DNA of 64,000 nucleotides from Marchantia polymorpha subsp. ruderalis (taxonomy: Eukaryota > Streptophyta > Marchantiopsida > Marchantiales > Marchantiaceae). The notes below the pieces were generated by a model. The model searched no databases, was not told where the DNA came from, and saw nothing but the letters and a program-made list of their open reading frames with translations. Shown here piece by piece: positions 1 to 13,300 of this stretch; the stretch's first letter is position 1; every line of letters begins with the position of its first letter. The stretch lies in NCBI GenBank assembly GCA_037833965.1, contig AP031354.1, forward strand, positions 17,214,001-17,278,000. The letters are read 5' to 3'. A program made the position numbers and the translations under genes.

Positions 1-1368
1 TATCTTCTTTAACACGCATTCCAAGGCGACCGTCATCTAACCTGAATGTTTCAACGCAGAAGCTGCGTTATAACTTAGGGTTATTCCAGGGACCCACGGG
101 AAGAGGAACGTTGGACTTAGAAACTAGTACATACACTTTTATTAGTGGAAAGTGTTTTTCCAGGATACCACTATATGCGGTGAGCTTTGATAACATTAAC
201 AAAGTATTTCACTTTACCTTCCCGAGCCTAACTGCGTTCCACTGGCCCCTTCCAGTCGCCGGTGAGAAGGAGCACACAGATTTCTGCTGCCGTGGCAGCC
301 TGCTTGTTCCACTTTGTAACCAGTGGAGTCGAGGCCGAGGTCGGCGGAGCTGCTCCATCTTCGAGCTTCGGGGGTTGGCTCAAGAATTTCGGGGCCGGAC
401 CGCTCCATAGCAAGCCTCGGAATCCCCACAGCCTGCTCATGGTTTAAGGATGTTTTATCAGATTGAAAGTCAATATTATGGGGCCGATTGTATATTCTCC
501 GAGTCTTCTACGACTGTGAAGTGGAGGATTGAGGTGATGTACAAAGCGTTTAGGTGGAGGTAGCGTTTAGAAATTCGGGGTAGGTGGAGAGTGGCACAGG
601 CTGTTTGAGCTTGGGTTGTCGATCCTTGCGTTAGAGAATTCGGATTCCGAAGTATGGAGCCGGCAGATGAACGATATCGCTGGGTTACTCTCGAGTTTTT
701 GAGGTGCTCGCCCTCGTGTCTGCTTGCAACCTCATATCCCATAGCAGATTGTGGTTGAGACTTTGTGAGGATGGAAACCGTTCACTAGTCCTTACCGATT
801 TTCCAAATTATTGCGCGGAAAGGGGGGGCTAGGAAAATTTGCTCCGAAGGGGAGGGGAATTTCTCGACCGGAGGGGGTCGTGCCCCCCACTGCACCCCCA
901 CTTAGCTCCGCCACTGGGTCCACCTACAGAACCAAACAAAATGGGGACGCACACAGACAAATTGCGGCCTCATCAATTCGTGCCAGGGTATGGGTTTCAG
1001 TGAATGTTCGACATGGAGTATACGCAAGAATACCGCTTGCTGTAATCCTCACACTTCCTTAGGTTTCGGACGAAAGAGGTCAAGGTATGCACTAGATCAT
1101 GGTCAATGTCGGCCCGTCAAGGCTAGCACTGTCTGCATTATTGCCAACCAATTTCTCTAGTTGAATGTTTAGGTCTACGACTAATTAAAACAATGTATAA
1201 CACAACGTTCAAATGTGGAGTAAAAAATCTTCAATGGATGGCAAATGCTTTCATCGAGAGAGATTTCCGCTCTATGTACAGAATGCACGTTTTCTTCTGC
1301 ATGACAGAGAAACCAGAAACCTTCATGCACGAAAAGATGGTCTGTCAGAGGAGGGAGAGGGCGGGACA
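1..1368. other. Intergenic, no convincing gene
   Basis: Short open frames occur on both strands, but none shows a recognisable domain or a consistent exon structure. The frames are kept in copy B only as far as the near identity of the DNA predicts. The stretch contains the hAT-like end at 840-916. I see no RNA gene. Confidence 0.5.
840..916 (-). mobile_element. hAT-type transposon terminus, remnant
   Basis: Read on the minus strand from 916, the sequence starts CAGTGGCGGAGCTAAG and runs into a G-rich stretch followed by a C-rich stretch. CAGTGGCGGA is the terminal inverted repeat start typical of many plant hAT (TTF-type zinc finger) elements. I found no second terminus in the right orientation and no transposase, so this is at most a truncated or solo end. 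The assignment rests on recall of the terminus motif, and the inner boundary at 840 is approximate. Confidence 0.4.
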
Positions 1369-1626
1369 ATTACGGGCTTCATCTTCGTCGTTGTTCTTGA
1401 AAGCGTCAAAATCGTCCTCGTCGTCCTCCACATCATCAACAAAACTCAGAGGGCGCTTACGCGCATCGCGAGTGGTGGCGTCCAGAAGATCCACGGGCCG
1501 ACTTCTGGAACTGGGACCGGGACTGTGAATGAGGAAGCTGCCGGCATCTTGGAGCGACTGTAGTGCAGCATTCACGGCCACCGCAGCACCGAAAGCCACG
1601 CCCAGGGCGACCTGTCTTACATCCAT
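1369..1626 (-). CDS. Possible small protein with acidic C-terminus
   Basis: An open frame starts at an ATG at 1626. It begins MDVRQVALGVAFGAAVAVNA, a weakly hydrophobic N-terminus that could be a signal or membrane segment. It continues with a Ser/Arg/Pro stretch and ends in an acidic tract (DDVEDDEDDFDAF). A possible GT splice donor follows near 1360; if it is not used, the frame runs on to a stop near 1345. I do not recognise a family. In copy B the same frame is cut short by a local rearrangement that introduces a TAA. Either this is a real gene broken in one copy, or it was never coding. Confidence 0.3.
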
Positions 1627-1726
1627 ACCCCGCCGCTCCAGGCTCCCCTCTCTCCCTCCGACCGACGGCACTCGATCACTCTCTCGTACTCCGCCTCCTC
1701 TCGCTTGCCGCCCTCTTCCTCGTCTC

Positions 1727-3145
1727 ACCTAAAGAAACCCCATCGCCTCCCTATGCCACAATCTCTCGTCGTCTCGACCCATCCCACCATCCTCATCTGC
1801 ACGCCAACCAACTGCCGCCGGAACCTTCCGCCCAAATTCCACCAAACTGCTCGACGCCATGCCGACTAAACTTCGGTTCATGTCATGGCGCCTCCGAATG
1901 CCAACAGCCCACAGAAGAATGCGATTGCCACACTCCTCGACCTCGACCTGCTCGTCGTCCATGGAGCCTGCTGCCGTCATTCAACGACAGAGAAGGACGA
2001 TCTTCCTGCGGCAAAGCAGAGTTCATATTAATCTTTCATTATAGCAGCCCGACATCTAGGGTACCCTACATTTCGGTCTCCATGAACACCCATCCCGAAA
2101 TCTCGACCGGTCATCGGGAATTTCAGAATATTCCCTGGACTTCTTCCCGAAGTCTGTAGTCGTGTTTTCGGCAATGTGTCTCAGGCGATGTACGCTTCGG
2201 ATACGTACGTGGAAAGGGGCTCCGGTCCCGTGAGGTACGCTTCTGAGGTCAGCGCGAGGGAGCTCTGTACCCGAGAGTACAGAGTTCCACTTGGCAGATG
2301 TGAGACGAAGGCCACGGCCTCGACTGCGCATTGCGACTTGCGGTCGCGAATTTGTCAACGCTGCTGCCCGATGTTCATGGACACGGCCGGCCTGTTCATG
2401 AGCCCTCGACGACGATCTGCACCCAGCCAGCAACGAGGTGTTGCTGTGTTCTCAGGTGCCTTGGTTCGGGGTAGAGCAGCAGTGAGTGAGCTCAGTGGGA
2501 GAGTTTTGGTGGGACTGATGGAGTTCAGTGATCGACGGCTGCTTTAGTCGAGGAGTGTTCTCTCTCTCGCTCTCTGTGGCTGGTCGAACGAAAGTGTTGG
2601 CAGACGATTTTGGTTTGCTTTTGGAGCTGGAAATCAGATTGCCTGGCAGTTCAGGGAGGGAGGAAGGGAGGGATGGGGTCTGCATCCAGGGCAGGACGAA
2701 GGTGGCGGATGGATTCGCTTTCGTTTCTCGAGGAGAGGTTGCGGATTGGTTCTGTCTTCGAATGGCGACTGGGAGATGGGAATGCGTCGACTGCAGGGCA
2801 GCCGGCAAAAGTGCGTTCATCATCGCCGATGCAAGTGAGGATGGATTTTACTGCACGGTTTGATCGTCAACATCCACGATTGCATCCAGGTTTGTCTATC
2901 GTGTTTCCATGCTTTCAGCAAATGTTTAGTAAATTTCATCTTCAAAGCACTAAGTTTAACACATCACTGGGGAAGATTTTGCACTGTTTCATCCTGATGA
3001 GCTGAATTCTTCTCTGGAGACGAGATTGTGATGGGCAGAATGGGGCCAGTGCGCAGAGTTATATTTTGTCGTCCAGAGTGATCGAGTCAGTCGTCTGTCG
3101 TTAGTCTTTACTGAAGCTCTCGATCGTGGAACTCCAGTTTTGACA
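1727..3145. other. CpG-rich promoter-like region
   Basis: This GC- and CT-rich sequence lies between the minus-strand ORF starting at 1626 and the plus-strand DUF924 start at 3146. The two are divergent, so it could be a shared promoter and 5' leader region. Open frames appear on both strands here, as expected in GC-rich DNA, but none has a recognisable domain. Copy B carries an extra 14 bp near 40027 in the otherwise matching leader. Confidence 0.4.
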
Positions 3146-6100
3146 ATGATGCGCAGCCCTAGCAGAGACAGTGCTTCCCGGTTAAATCCTGCGTGGAGTC
3201 ATCTGGTTGCCGCCAGCTTCAGCAACTCTGGGCCATCTCTGAGCTCTTGCACGGTCACTTTGGAAGACGTGCTTCAGTTCTGGTTTGTAAACCCTTGTTC
3301 GTTACTCACGAGGCAATTAATTATCGAGCGTTTCAGTTCACTCAATGCTGATGAGTCTGGCTTCCTGTCAACATCTGACTGCACTCCAAAGCCATCTCCT
3401 CGAGACTAGCTAGCCCATCAGAAGTCCTAGAAGCATTCCAAACTCCTCGTTTCGTACTTAACGCTCATGAGTCTTCGCTTATATCCCTCCTCTGTATTAT
3501 ACTCGGCTTCTTCATATGGGTCAGTTGGAAGAGAGCTTCTGATGTCTTTGCAGTTTCAATAGAGGAGTACATAAATCTAGCTTTGAGGATCCGATCTCAT
3601 CTTGCCTGGTGGAAGAGATGATTCAACGCGTGTGCTTGCGAATTTGATGATACTGGATGGTTTCATGATTCAACAACTGGTGTTAGCGTTTTCCAGGCAC
3701 AGAGACGTAGATGCGGAAAAGAATGTGTTTGCGAGTAAGAGTTGGTTCATGGGTGGTCCTGATTTCGACCGAGAGGTAATCTTGGACCCTCACTCTGTCT
3801 CTTCGAATCATAGGATGAGATGTTCTATTTGGACCTCATGGACCTCTTCTCAGTCCTTACATGGACGATGAGTACATGGCAGGGAATCTCTGGCGTGAAA
3901 GAACAATCCTTTTGACATGTTCCGAGGAAAATCAAGAATTGACCACTTACCATTAAGCCTCTTCCAGAACCTCTGTTGTTAGTGGAGTCTAAATTTCCTG
4001 CTCTGTGGTGCGAGCCGACTTCTTCAGGCTTTAAGGCGTTAGACTGGGAGCACTGGATGCTAGTCGATGCTAGTCACTGCACTTCGCGCTGGTGTTCTTC
4101 TTTGAAACATGTCGACCCTTCGGATCAGCAATCTGACGAGGGAGAATATTACAAACTACCTCAACCGAGTCCTGTATATGAAAGTCAGTCAACCTTCGGG
4201 CCTGACACCATTTCGCATTACCGACTATTCAGAGCTTCTTATGTAAAGAAGCTTATGACTGACTTCTTACTCTGTCCATCAACCTTATTTGTGGTTCATC
4301 TACTAGAGATTTTTCAATCCATCTATTGAATATGTTATACATGGCAACTTGACGAACTTAAGTATAGCTCTGAATTGCACTGAATCATATTCTCTATCCA
4401 GTGGAGTTCTGAATAATGGATGTTTCGAGGACTTCTAGGATTTGGTGCTACATATTTTTTCCCCTTGAAAGTTTCCTTAACACCGCTTTCCACCATGTTT
4501 ATGGCTGAAGAGTCTGAGTGGTATAAGCTTAGAGGTTAAGACAGTAGTCATGTAAGTAGGCAGGCTTTATTTGTTTTGGTCTGAAAGTCGTAACGTGCAT
4601 TATTCAGGTGAAGATGAAGTTTGGCGAGTGTGTGAACTTAGCAGCCGAAGGGGCCCTAGATGGATGGAAAGACAGTGTGCGTGGTAGGCTTGCCCTTGTG
4701 ATCGTATTGGACCAATTTCCAAGGAATATCTATCGACAATCTCCGAAAGCTTATGCGTACGATGAGATTGCTCGGAAAATAACTCTGGAGACGATCGAGC
4801 AGGTAAGGTTCTCTCATGTCACTGTATGCGCAATTTTTTCCCACTCGGAATGTGTCACAGTTTCACAAGATCTTACAAACTCGGACGTTGTTAATGGAAC
4901 GCTATGTTAAGCTCAACTGAGCAGACTGCATCCTTCTGAGTTCTGAATGTCCTAAAAACACATGTTACTTAACTTTTATGACTAAGAATGGATTCGCTTG
5001 AGCTAATCTCCATGAACAATCATTCAGTTGACTGTCAACTGTCAGAATTGCTACGGGCATGGAAGAATTATGTTCCTCATGTGAAACTAATTGTGTCAGC
5101 GAACAGCAATTGCTGGATTGAAGTCTACTCTTACACAATCACCTCATTACTCGAAAGTTTATATGTGTAGCCAAAGCTACCTGCACAAGAAGTTAGTTGA
5201 AGCACATGTCCAGGAAGCTCATGAGTTGAGTTAATCACGGCATTTTGTATTCTTAGTATATTTCCATGTTTCTTCAGTATTATACTTTTTGAGGTATCTA
5301 ATGAAGAACTAATGCCTAAGCGTATCCTAGCAACCAGCTATTGTTCAAACTGGAGCTAAAGATGGAAGATTTTACCCTGAATGATAATCCTAGTGCTTTT
5401 CTCACATTTTTGTAGGTGCTTAGCTCGAACCCCATACTTTCCTTGACAGAGTAATCTTATTGTTATTTGAATATAGTATCATATTGAGCCTCTAATAGGT
5501 TGCTGAAACTCAGTCTTTTGTCTCAGTAATTGTCATGTTAATGAGTTAGCCTCACACATATACATGAGAAACTTGATGTCAGTTTCAAACTGGCGTATAA
5601 TATAACTGCGAAATCTACACATGCTTTAGGTCTTACTGTATATGCAGCCCAAATTTTTAATCATATGGATGCCAATCTCTGCAACATGTACACTAAGATA
5701 TTTGCACCTCAAGCTGATACAGAGATCAAGAAAAATTTCTTAACTTTAAGTTCAGCCACTTCATAATTCATATATCAGTATGTTGAAGAACCAAGGTCAT
5801 GGAGGTGTCATGTGAGCTGATAATTACTCGTGTCAGTCAACTCTGGCGTTTAGAGGTTTGTCCTTGAATCTCCAACATGAATGATCTTAGACGAGTGATC
5901 ATGAACGACAAAAAAATTACAATTCTAATGAGATTTCTGATTTTTTAACAGGGTCTGGATGCAAAGTTAAATCCCACGGAGAGAACGTTTTTGTATATGC
6001 CTCTCATGCATTCTGAAAATCTTCGAGACCACGACATAGCAGCCACTGTTTTCAAGGGACTCGCCGATCAGTATAGTGATAACGAACATCTTCACAAATA

Positions 6101-6819
6101 CCTTCTGAATACGCTGGAGTTTGAGGTGATTCTTCGCACTTAATGATTCACAAAGGTTCGAGTTTTGAGAGATGATACAGAATATGCTTCCAATCGATTG
6201 GCGTGTCATTTATCCAGACTCTTTTACAGATTCTTACAACTCAAAAACCTTTGTCCAAAGCAACGAAACATGAGAATTTCGTTGCATGAATAGAGCTTAC
6301 TGCAAGGCATATTATATACCACATCGTCTCCTTACGGCTGACCTTAGCCATGTCGTCAAATTGCATATTGAGTCCACCTGTTTTAGCTGGATGACAGGGA
6401 GGAGGAACAACGTCAGGTGGTATGCCTCCTTGAATAAGGGACGCGATGACATGTTCGGCTTCTGCCTTCTCTCCTCCTGTACTACAACCATCTTGTTCAG
6501 CCATGTTTCCTCCTGGTCCATTAAATATGAAGCAGTGTAAACGTAGAGAACTGTCACTTGCTGAAGCTATAGTACTCCAGAACAGCTGGGACTCGATGGT
6601 GTCTTGTATAGCCTGCAAATTCAGTTGCCTGAAGGTTTTTATCGAGATAATGTCGTCTTTGTATCTGTTTAGAGAAACTCATCTGAACTCTTGGTTTTGC
6701 AGGAAAAGCACCGCGCAGTATTGGAGGTATTTGGAAGGTACCCTTCGAGAAATGAAGCTCTGGGAAGACAAAGCACTACCAAAGAATTGGAACATTTATC
6801 AAAAGGGGCATCATGGTGA
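3146..6819 (+). CDS. DUF924 family protein, copy A
   Basis: Five exons are readable. Exon 1 is 3146-3286, ending in VTLEDVLQFWF before a GTAAAC donor. Exon 2 is about 3697-3775, containing SKSWFMGGPDFDRE before GTAATC. Exon 3 is 4608-4802, with GRLALVIVLDQFPRNIYRQS. Exon 4 is 5952-6125, with RTFLYMPLMHSENL. Exon 5 is 6703-6819, with VFGRYPSRNEALGRQST, ending GASW then TGA. FWF, WF-FD, LDQFPRN, LPFMHSE and FGR-P-RN are the ordered hallmarks of Pfam DUF924, a TPR-like alpha-helical family of unknown biochemical role found in bacteria and plants. The product would be roughly 235-265 residues, with about 40 residues before the domain. Introns 3 to 5 join in phase 0. Exons 1 and 2 do not join in frame with the best signals I see, so the exon 2 acceptor or the first donor is uncertain. 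An ATG at 3146 is chosen because the frame at 3140 begins with TTG. Confidence 0.9.
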
Positions 6820-7920
6820 CAAGAGTTTCTCCTTCTCGTAGTTCTAGATGTTGCCGTCAACGTATAGCTTCGATCTTACCTGTCAACTGTTCCATACCAC
6901 TAGTGCTTACATTCAGTGGGCTCATAGCATCTTCATATGCTTTTGAGCTTTCGATACCTAGAACCATGCCTCCACTGTCAACTGAATGTCAGTTTGTAAA
7001 ACTTGCAGACATTCTTCGTGCCCTTCTAAAAGCTACACAAATCTTCTTCTAAAAGCTACACAAATCTTCTGTTTCCATCTGTTGCAAAACTTAAATCAAC
7101 CTCTCTAATCATGAACACATGAATCAATGAACGTGGCCTTTTTCGCACACCTGTGAGTTCGGAACCCAATGACAGGCACATGATAAAATCATGACAGAGA
7201 GCAGAGTACTGTTAATCATATTTAGTTATTTATTTATTTATATATATAACGAGTATGACAACAAAGAACGACGGGGGTTGCTTTCACCTTCACGAAACCC
7301 TAAGTGGCCACAAGATTTGTAACCGTCTTTGTGACCCCTCCCCATCTCAACTAGCTCAAAGTTTGGATCGGGGGTCTCGAGGAGCGAGCTGAGAGGGGAT
7401 AGCGGGCCGCGGGGGCCATGCCAGGGGCAAAGACTGATCGCCTTCATGCTCAAGGGATCGTCGAGGGCTGAAGACTGGAATCTGCAAGGGGAACGGTAGG
7501 TCTGATCAGGTTCACCCATATTCTATCCTACGGTCACGCTGAGAGGACGGATGGACTTTATCTGGAATCGAGACCTGGTCGATACGGACGCCATGCACCC
7601 CCGAACGCCAAGACCAACATGCAAAGCTCAACCTGGAGGCCAATGGTCAGGAAGTGCGTCCCATGGCGCCACTAAAGCGAGGAAAAAACTACAGGCAACA
7701 TTGTCGCATGGTTCCACGCCAGCACGTACGACGCGTGTTGCTGCTTGACGTTCTGGGTCAGACATTGGCTCCCTGCTGTAAAAATGGGTTAGATCATAGA
7801 AGAGTATGGAAAGTGGAAAAGCGTTGCTGCTGTTTGGGAGGGAGGAGGAGAAGGAGGATGGAGTCTACGCTCGTGCAGATGAGCGAGCGAGCGCGCAGAC
7901 GTAGAGTAAAAGCCTAGTTG
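6820..7920. other. Intergenic, no convincing gene
   Basis: After the DUF924 stop comes a short direct repeat (CTTCTAAAAGCTACACAAAT twice near 7025-7070), then a TATATA tract near 7240. A GC-rich block of several hundred bases follows, with weak open frames on both strands and no domain I know. Its abrupt base composition change next to the TA tract would fit an old inserted element, but I see no termini. Confidence 0.35.
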
Positions 7921-7938
7921 CATTATGAGGAGTGAAAC

Positions 7939-8089
7939 CCACCTTCCTCTTCTTCTTCTTCTTCTTCGTCATGTCATGCACATAGTTCTGAGAGTCCTGC
8001 AAAAGCCGAGCGAGCAAATCCTGGCGGGACTCCTTTTCGAATGGAATCTGACTCGTATGGCAATCAAACTTTGACATTTTGCAAACCAA
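7939..8089 (-). CDS. Possible exon with lysine-rich tail
   Basis: A minus-strand frame reads SKFDCHTSQIPFEKESRQ, then DLLARLLQDSQNYVHD, then a run of lysines from a CTT microsatellite, and reaches a GTGGGT donor-like site near 7939. It could be an exon of the same minus-strand gene as the split frame upstream (8406-8846). In copy B a 5-base change just before the lysine run alters the frame. No family is recognised. Confidence 0.25.
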
Positions 8090-8405
8090 ATCGTATATAC
8101 GATTCGAATCAGTGCGTCTACGATCAAGAAAGCGGTCTACGCAACGATATTAATGGAATGTTTGGCGACAGAGATAATTCTTGTTTCTTAGGGTAAATCA
8201 GACCCCAAGAAGATATTTCTGCAGCTCCTCCCTTATCTTGGATACCCCTTCCCGCATACCCGTCATCAAAGATTCATGTATCCCAACCTTTCCCGTCGAA
8301 ATTCATCCACCCTCATGTAACAAATAAGTTACCCGCTGTGAAGGTACGGGTACGGGCTCATAGTCGGTTGATATTTCTGCGATTTGAAAATACTTTCTCT
8401 TCCAA

Positions 8406-8846
8406 TCATAAAGAGTTGATATCTATTTTTGAGCTGCCGGTAACACGATCTCCACATTCAGGGTACAGCTTGTGCTCCAAAACGTAGTGAATTGGATGAC
8501 ATCTACTCACCAGAGGGTGAAGATCGGAAGCACCCTCAGATATTCTTGAAGGTAAGAAGACAGTAATAAATCTCGAAGCTCTGTCTCGTCTATTCAGGAA
8601 GATTTCCCCTTCTGCAAACAGGATATCCTCTGATCTTACGTCACCGTGGTCCCATGGCTCCGAGATCATGAGTCACTTGTCGATATGAAGATAAAGCAGA
8701 GCTACGAACTGTGACACTCCTTCCAAATTTGCTTTTTTGGCGTACTTGCCGTTCCACTTTGGACCATCCCATTTGTCCTTCATGAGCACACAAATGTAGT
8801 GAGTCTTCGTTTCCACTGCGGTGAGTCGAGTTCGGATGCTCACCAT
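8406..8846 (-). pseudogene. Unknown ORF interrupted by one in-frame TGA
   Basis: From an ATG at 8846 the minus strand encodes 57 residues (MVSIRTRLTAVETKTHYICV, then KDKWDGPKWNGKYAKKANL, ending YLHIDK) and a TGA at 8673-8675. Without any frame change it continues as LMISEPWDHGDVRSEDILFA and on to a stop at 8406, about 146 codons in all. Both halves look like ordinary protein and share a frame. An in-frame TAG lies upstream of the ATG. Copy B has the identical arrangement. It may be a pseudogene whose stop predates the duplication, two separate small ORFs, or a gene with an intron at the TGA (the preceding AAGTGA offers a weak donor). I do not recognise the family. Confidence 0.4.
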
Positions 8847-9277
8847 GGACGGGCCTGGACTCTGAGCGGAAGTCTACCGCAGTTCAATCACCGATCCCAA
8901 GAGCGTTCTGATTTCTTCAAGCTCTTCTTTTTTACGTTAGACATGACGACTGAATACTTCTGCGTCCGATTTGCCAATTGGTGTCAATATAGTCTAATAC
9001 AGTCTACGAGGATCATCATTTGTTTTCGTACCTGAACATCGTCTAGATAAGTCGAGTTCTCGCGCACCATGTATATGCCAAAAAGTCATTTGCAAATGGA
9101 AGTGGGAATAAATCGAGTCGAGGTTTGGACAATTGGACGAATTTGATTTCCTTTCCGAATTCTCTCGTGGGAAGGGACGACCAGGCCGGGAACCTTGGAC
9201 CTGGGATGGTACAATAAGGTTAATTAAGTGCAGACAAGATCATTCGTCACAAGCAGGCAGGCAGGCAACCGTGCACC

Positions 9278-9568
9278 ATGTCAACTCTCGAGATGCTGCA
9301 GTGGAGAGTCCGTGGGAGTATAATCATCAGAAGCTGCTTCGGGCATCGACTTGACAGAAGAATGATGAAACGAGCCTCGTGGAGGGCCCCGAGGGGACCC
9401 GCAAACGCTCGAAGGAGGGTTCAAAATCGCAACTCATGCAATGTGCCGAATCAATCAATGTTAGTTTGCAAGGATGATGTGACGCAATCCGGTCTCATCG
9501 TTTCTCTGCAGCTACTGCGCTTCCCGCAACTCTTCTCCGTCCTTCCTTTTCCATGTATGCTTCCCTGA
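9278..9568 (+). CDS. Small ORF, 96 residues, unknown
   Basis: An ATG in a good context (ACCATGT) opens a basic 96-residue frame rich in Arg and Ser, ending CMLP before TGA. It is preserved in copy B with two replacements. It has no recognised domain. GC-rich DNA here opens frames on both strands, so it could be a leader sequence or chance. Confidence 0.2.
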   Translation: MSTLEMLQWRVRGSIIIRSCFGHRLDRRMMKRASWRAPRGPANARRRVQNRNSCNVPNQSMLVCKDDVTQSGLIVSLQLLRFPQLFSVLPFPCMLP

Positions 9569-12500
9569 CACGTCTGCGGAAAGTCCTCCCACTTCAGGTC
9601 AACAGCTTGCGGCTAGGGTTCGCTGGCAGACCTTTCGCTGATCGAGCACCTGCCGCAAATGCGCAACTCCTCCTCGCACACACACCACACCGACCACGAT
9701 ACGAATTCAATTCCTCGCCTTCTGAATAGAATTAAATCGGTCGAAGGGTCGGGGACGCAGTTACGGACGTCCGGCAGCTTTGCCGAAACCGCGAGCGGAG
9801 CAACTTTCCGGCTTCCGGAAAGTTGTTTGTTGGTCTCGTGCGGCAGTCGCGGAAGCCTGAAGGCCCACGACTTGGCCGGCGGATCGAGAAAGTGTACAGG
9901 AATAGAACGTCGGAGGGGCGGCCGTGAAGGGCAGCGCCAGAAAAGGCGTTCTGCCACGGGACAAACTTATACTTTAAACTAAAGCAAAAGAAGCCTGCTG
10001 CCATTAAATCGACATTTATGAAAAGAAGCTAGCGAACGAAATTTCCTTGGAGCGTTATTGAGGACGAGGGAGGAGTAGCAGGATAGTCGGCGTAGTATCA
10101 AATCCTGGGGAAACTTGTGTCTTTCCTTTTGAGCTAGTGAGCGAAGGATTAAGTGGCGCTTACCAAGTTCTACGCAGATCACTATCTCTATGATGTGACT
10201 CGACGTATATTCCAGTAATTTGTAAATCTAATTCAGTAGAAATTTCCGAAGAGCAGAGGAAATAATATTTTCGATGACGTTCGGGTAAATACAACGAAAT
10301 GAATAACTTCTTTAAGTCATTGTTTTGTATTTATCTCTCTCTCACATGCCTGACATGTATTTCAAAATCTATATTCAATGATAAACATTTCTAAATATAT
10401 TCTCAATTACCTAATGCCTGTAAAAAAACTACATACATTAAATAGCCAAAATTATTTATTGACATATCGAATAAATTTTAGCCAAAAAATTATATTTATA
10501 TAATATAAATGAATACTGATTATTAATCATAGTTGAACTAACTAGATATTGATTGTAAATCATTTGATCAATACCTGAATTAACTCCTATGATATCATAA
10601 CTAGTTTATAATAATTAACATGTATCACAAGATTTTCCAATATATATATATTTACCCTCGATGTCTCATAACTCGTCATGCTTCGATACGTGAAGTCAAC
10701 AAAGTGCATGAAAGAAAGAAGAACGTGGAGCCATTCAGAAGCAAGCAAGTGATAATTCAAACCAAACACTGAAGAAAATGACTGAAAGACCCAATCTACT
10801 TTAAAATTATTCTAAAAAAGTCAGTCTCCTTTTGAGACTATGGAATAATCATAGTCTAAGTTCTAGTCTATGTCATATGATTAGTAGGCGTAAAAGTCAT
10901 CGTTCATGATCTAATCTTAAGATATTCACAAAAGATAACTACCATCTTATCTAAACCATCAAAAACACCAAGGTTTTTGAGCTGAGCGTTCTGAGCGTTT
11001 TCGACAGAAAACGCTCAGAACTTCTCCAATCCATTAACTAACTTGAAAGATTCTATTATGTCTTCGCTTATTTATCCATCTTGTAAATGCCAGAATGATC
11101 GCATAATTTGGTATTTAAATTCTTTACGTTCCACATATTTTTCGATGAACACATCCGTTTCCTATTCTTGTCAATCGCTAGTTTTTTATTGGCTGATGCA
11201 TCCTTCCTTAAATTAGCGTCACAAATGTGTTCATAGTTTCATTAAGTATTGATAGTTCTTGCATGTCCATCACTTTAGCCAAACTATATGAAGTGATATA
11301 AAAGATAATTGATATTCTCTGTGGATGTAATGATTTGAAAACTATTGGCAAACGACAACAAGGCTAACAAATCCATGTCCATTTTTTTGTTTATTCACTC
11401 TGAATTTTTTAATAAAGACATGTTCAGATCTTTGACTTGGTATTTTGTTTTCTGCATGTGTTTGAATATGATAAGTTAGTTTTATATCGAACAACCCAAA
11501 TTAGTTTCCAAGGTTTAGTTTATCCTTAGTGCCTTCAGGGCCTCCAAAAAATTATGGTACACTGAGTGACTCAATCAAACATGACAACTGTAGCTAAAAA
11601 AAATATTAAGCAAAACTACATCAAAATGCAAACAAGTTTCTTTATTTCCAGATCTTAATCATAATTGAAGAACTAAATACCCATCATCTAACCGGAAACC
11701 TATACCGGTAGCTAGCTATTGCATGTTGCAGTAGTAACGTGCTGCTCAGCTATCTTTATACAAAAATCCCTATGTGATGGCTTAACAACCCTGTAAAAGA
11801 TCAAATAATTTCAAAGGAATGCCACGCATTCTATCTGAAGAAGTTCATATGCCATTTTTAACCTAAACCCTAAATTGTGAAGTTCTAGTCTAATTTCTGA
11901 CAAATAACCAAAGGTAAACAATAACATGCCCCCCTCTAACCTACAAAACTCACAAAAGGAATTTAGGAGCTCAAGCAAAATGATGTTTGTGACAACTGCA
12001 CATTTAACCGTCTTTGTGGTGACGTAAAAACTGGATGTTTTGTTTAGCACAAAGGATGCTTCGGCTCTTCTACTACGATGTTTTTATATTTAGTAACATA
12101 GAAGTATCAAATTTACATTTTGTGGCAAAATGTTAGTAAACATAGCTTCATACTTCGCGTTCCAAAATTATGAAGAGTAAGTTCAATTCCTCATCGCTCA
12201 TCAACGTTGTATGATTCTAACGACTTGCAATGAGTACCCATTGCCTACCTTTTGATATGCGTGACACCTTTTTTAAAATTCACCCATTCTAGCAATAAAA
12301 AAATTCAAAAAAAATATCCATAGTCTGTAAGAACTTCTTCCTAAAGTTTCTACACTGATACGGTTTGATATAAAAATAGATATGAAGTAAAAGATGTTAT
12401 GAGTTTATTTAATATGATAGAAACAAGATTGTTTTTGTAAAAGATTAAAATAGAAGATAATTTAAACACATTACTTTCTTCTAATTTCAAGATAATATGA

Positions 12501-13300
12501 TTATTCATTTCTTGCCTCAGACGTTTTTGTATATAATAGAAACAAACAAATTTAGTAATCTGAAAAACGTGAATCAAATATGACTTATAATCAAATGTTC
12601 ATTCTCTTCATTACGGAAGTGATCTCCTTGAGAAGGGAGACGTTTGCAGATGGGAGAAGGGGATTTATGTGCGTAGATATTTAAGTGTTAGTCACCTTTT
12701 CCATGACATTCCCTCTTCTCTAGTGTTAAATATTGGAACCAATAAAATCTTCCTGACAACCGAAAGAGGTTTAAATACTTTTCTTCAGTCAAGCCTGGTG
12801 AATCGATCAATATTTAAGTACTTAACAACGCGCAGAAAATTGAGGCTATAAATCCACGAAATGAAGTAGGTTATCTTCAAAGGCAGATACATGATGATTC
12901 ATGCAAACATTTTAAAACACTCATGCAATTTACATGTAACGTACCTTTGGGAATCGAAAACTGAACCCCCGCCCGTTATATCTGCCGTTATAAGGAGTTT
13001 TCGATCGAAGGTCTTATACATTTCTCTGCAATGCTATTTAAAGCCCTCCATGTTCTGTCACTGGCAAACATCTTGTTAATTGGAAGCTTTGACTACACAT
13101 TGGTAGGCCAAACGCAAATGTTTATGGAGAGCCATCTTTATAGTGTAACATCTCGCAGAATGCATGGCAATTGCCTGGCACATGCACCTAGTGCGAATTC
13201 CCAAACTTTTTCGGTCAATGCATGTTTACAGCAAACTGAAGCACGGAAGCACTGAAGCACTGTAAAGGACCTCTTCATTCTTCTGGTGGAGACTGGATAT
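9569..13300. other. Promoter-like CpG patch then AT-rich gap
   Basis: 9570-10000 is GC-rich with overlapping frames on both strands and no domain. From about 10200 to 13300 the DNA is AT-rich with only short broken frames. I see no gene. Copy A has lost about 425 bp near 10978 relative to copy B and shows a hairpin at the site. Confidence 0.45.
10988..11021. repeat. Perfect hairpin at a deletion scar
   Basis: GTTCTGAGCGTTTT at 10988-11001 and its exact reverse complement at 11008-11021 flank a 6-base loop. In copy B the left arm and about 425 bp beside it are different, while the right arm has its counterpart (near 48827-48840). The left arm therefore looks like an inverted copy of the right arm. 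Confidence 0.85.
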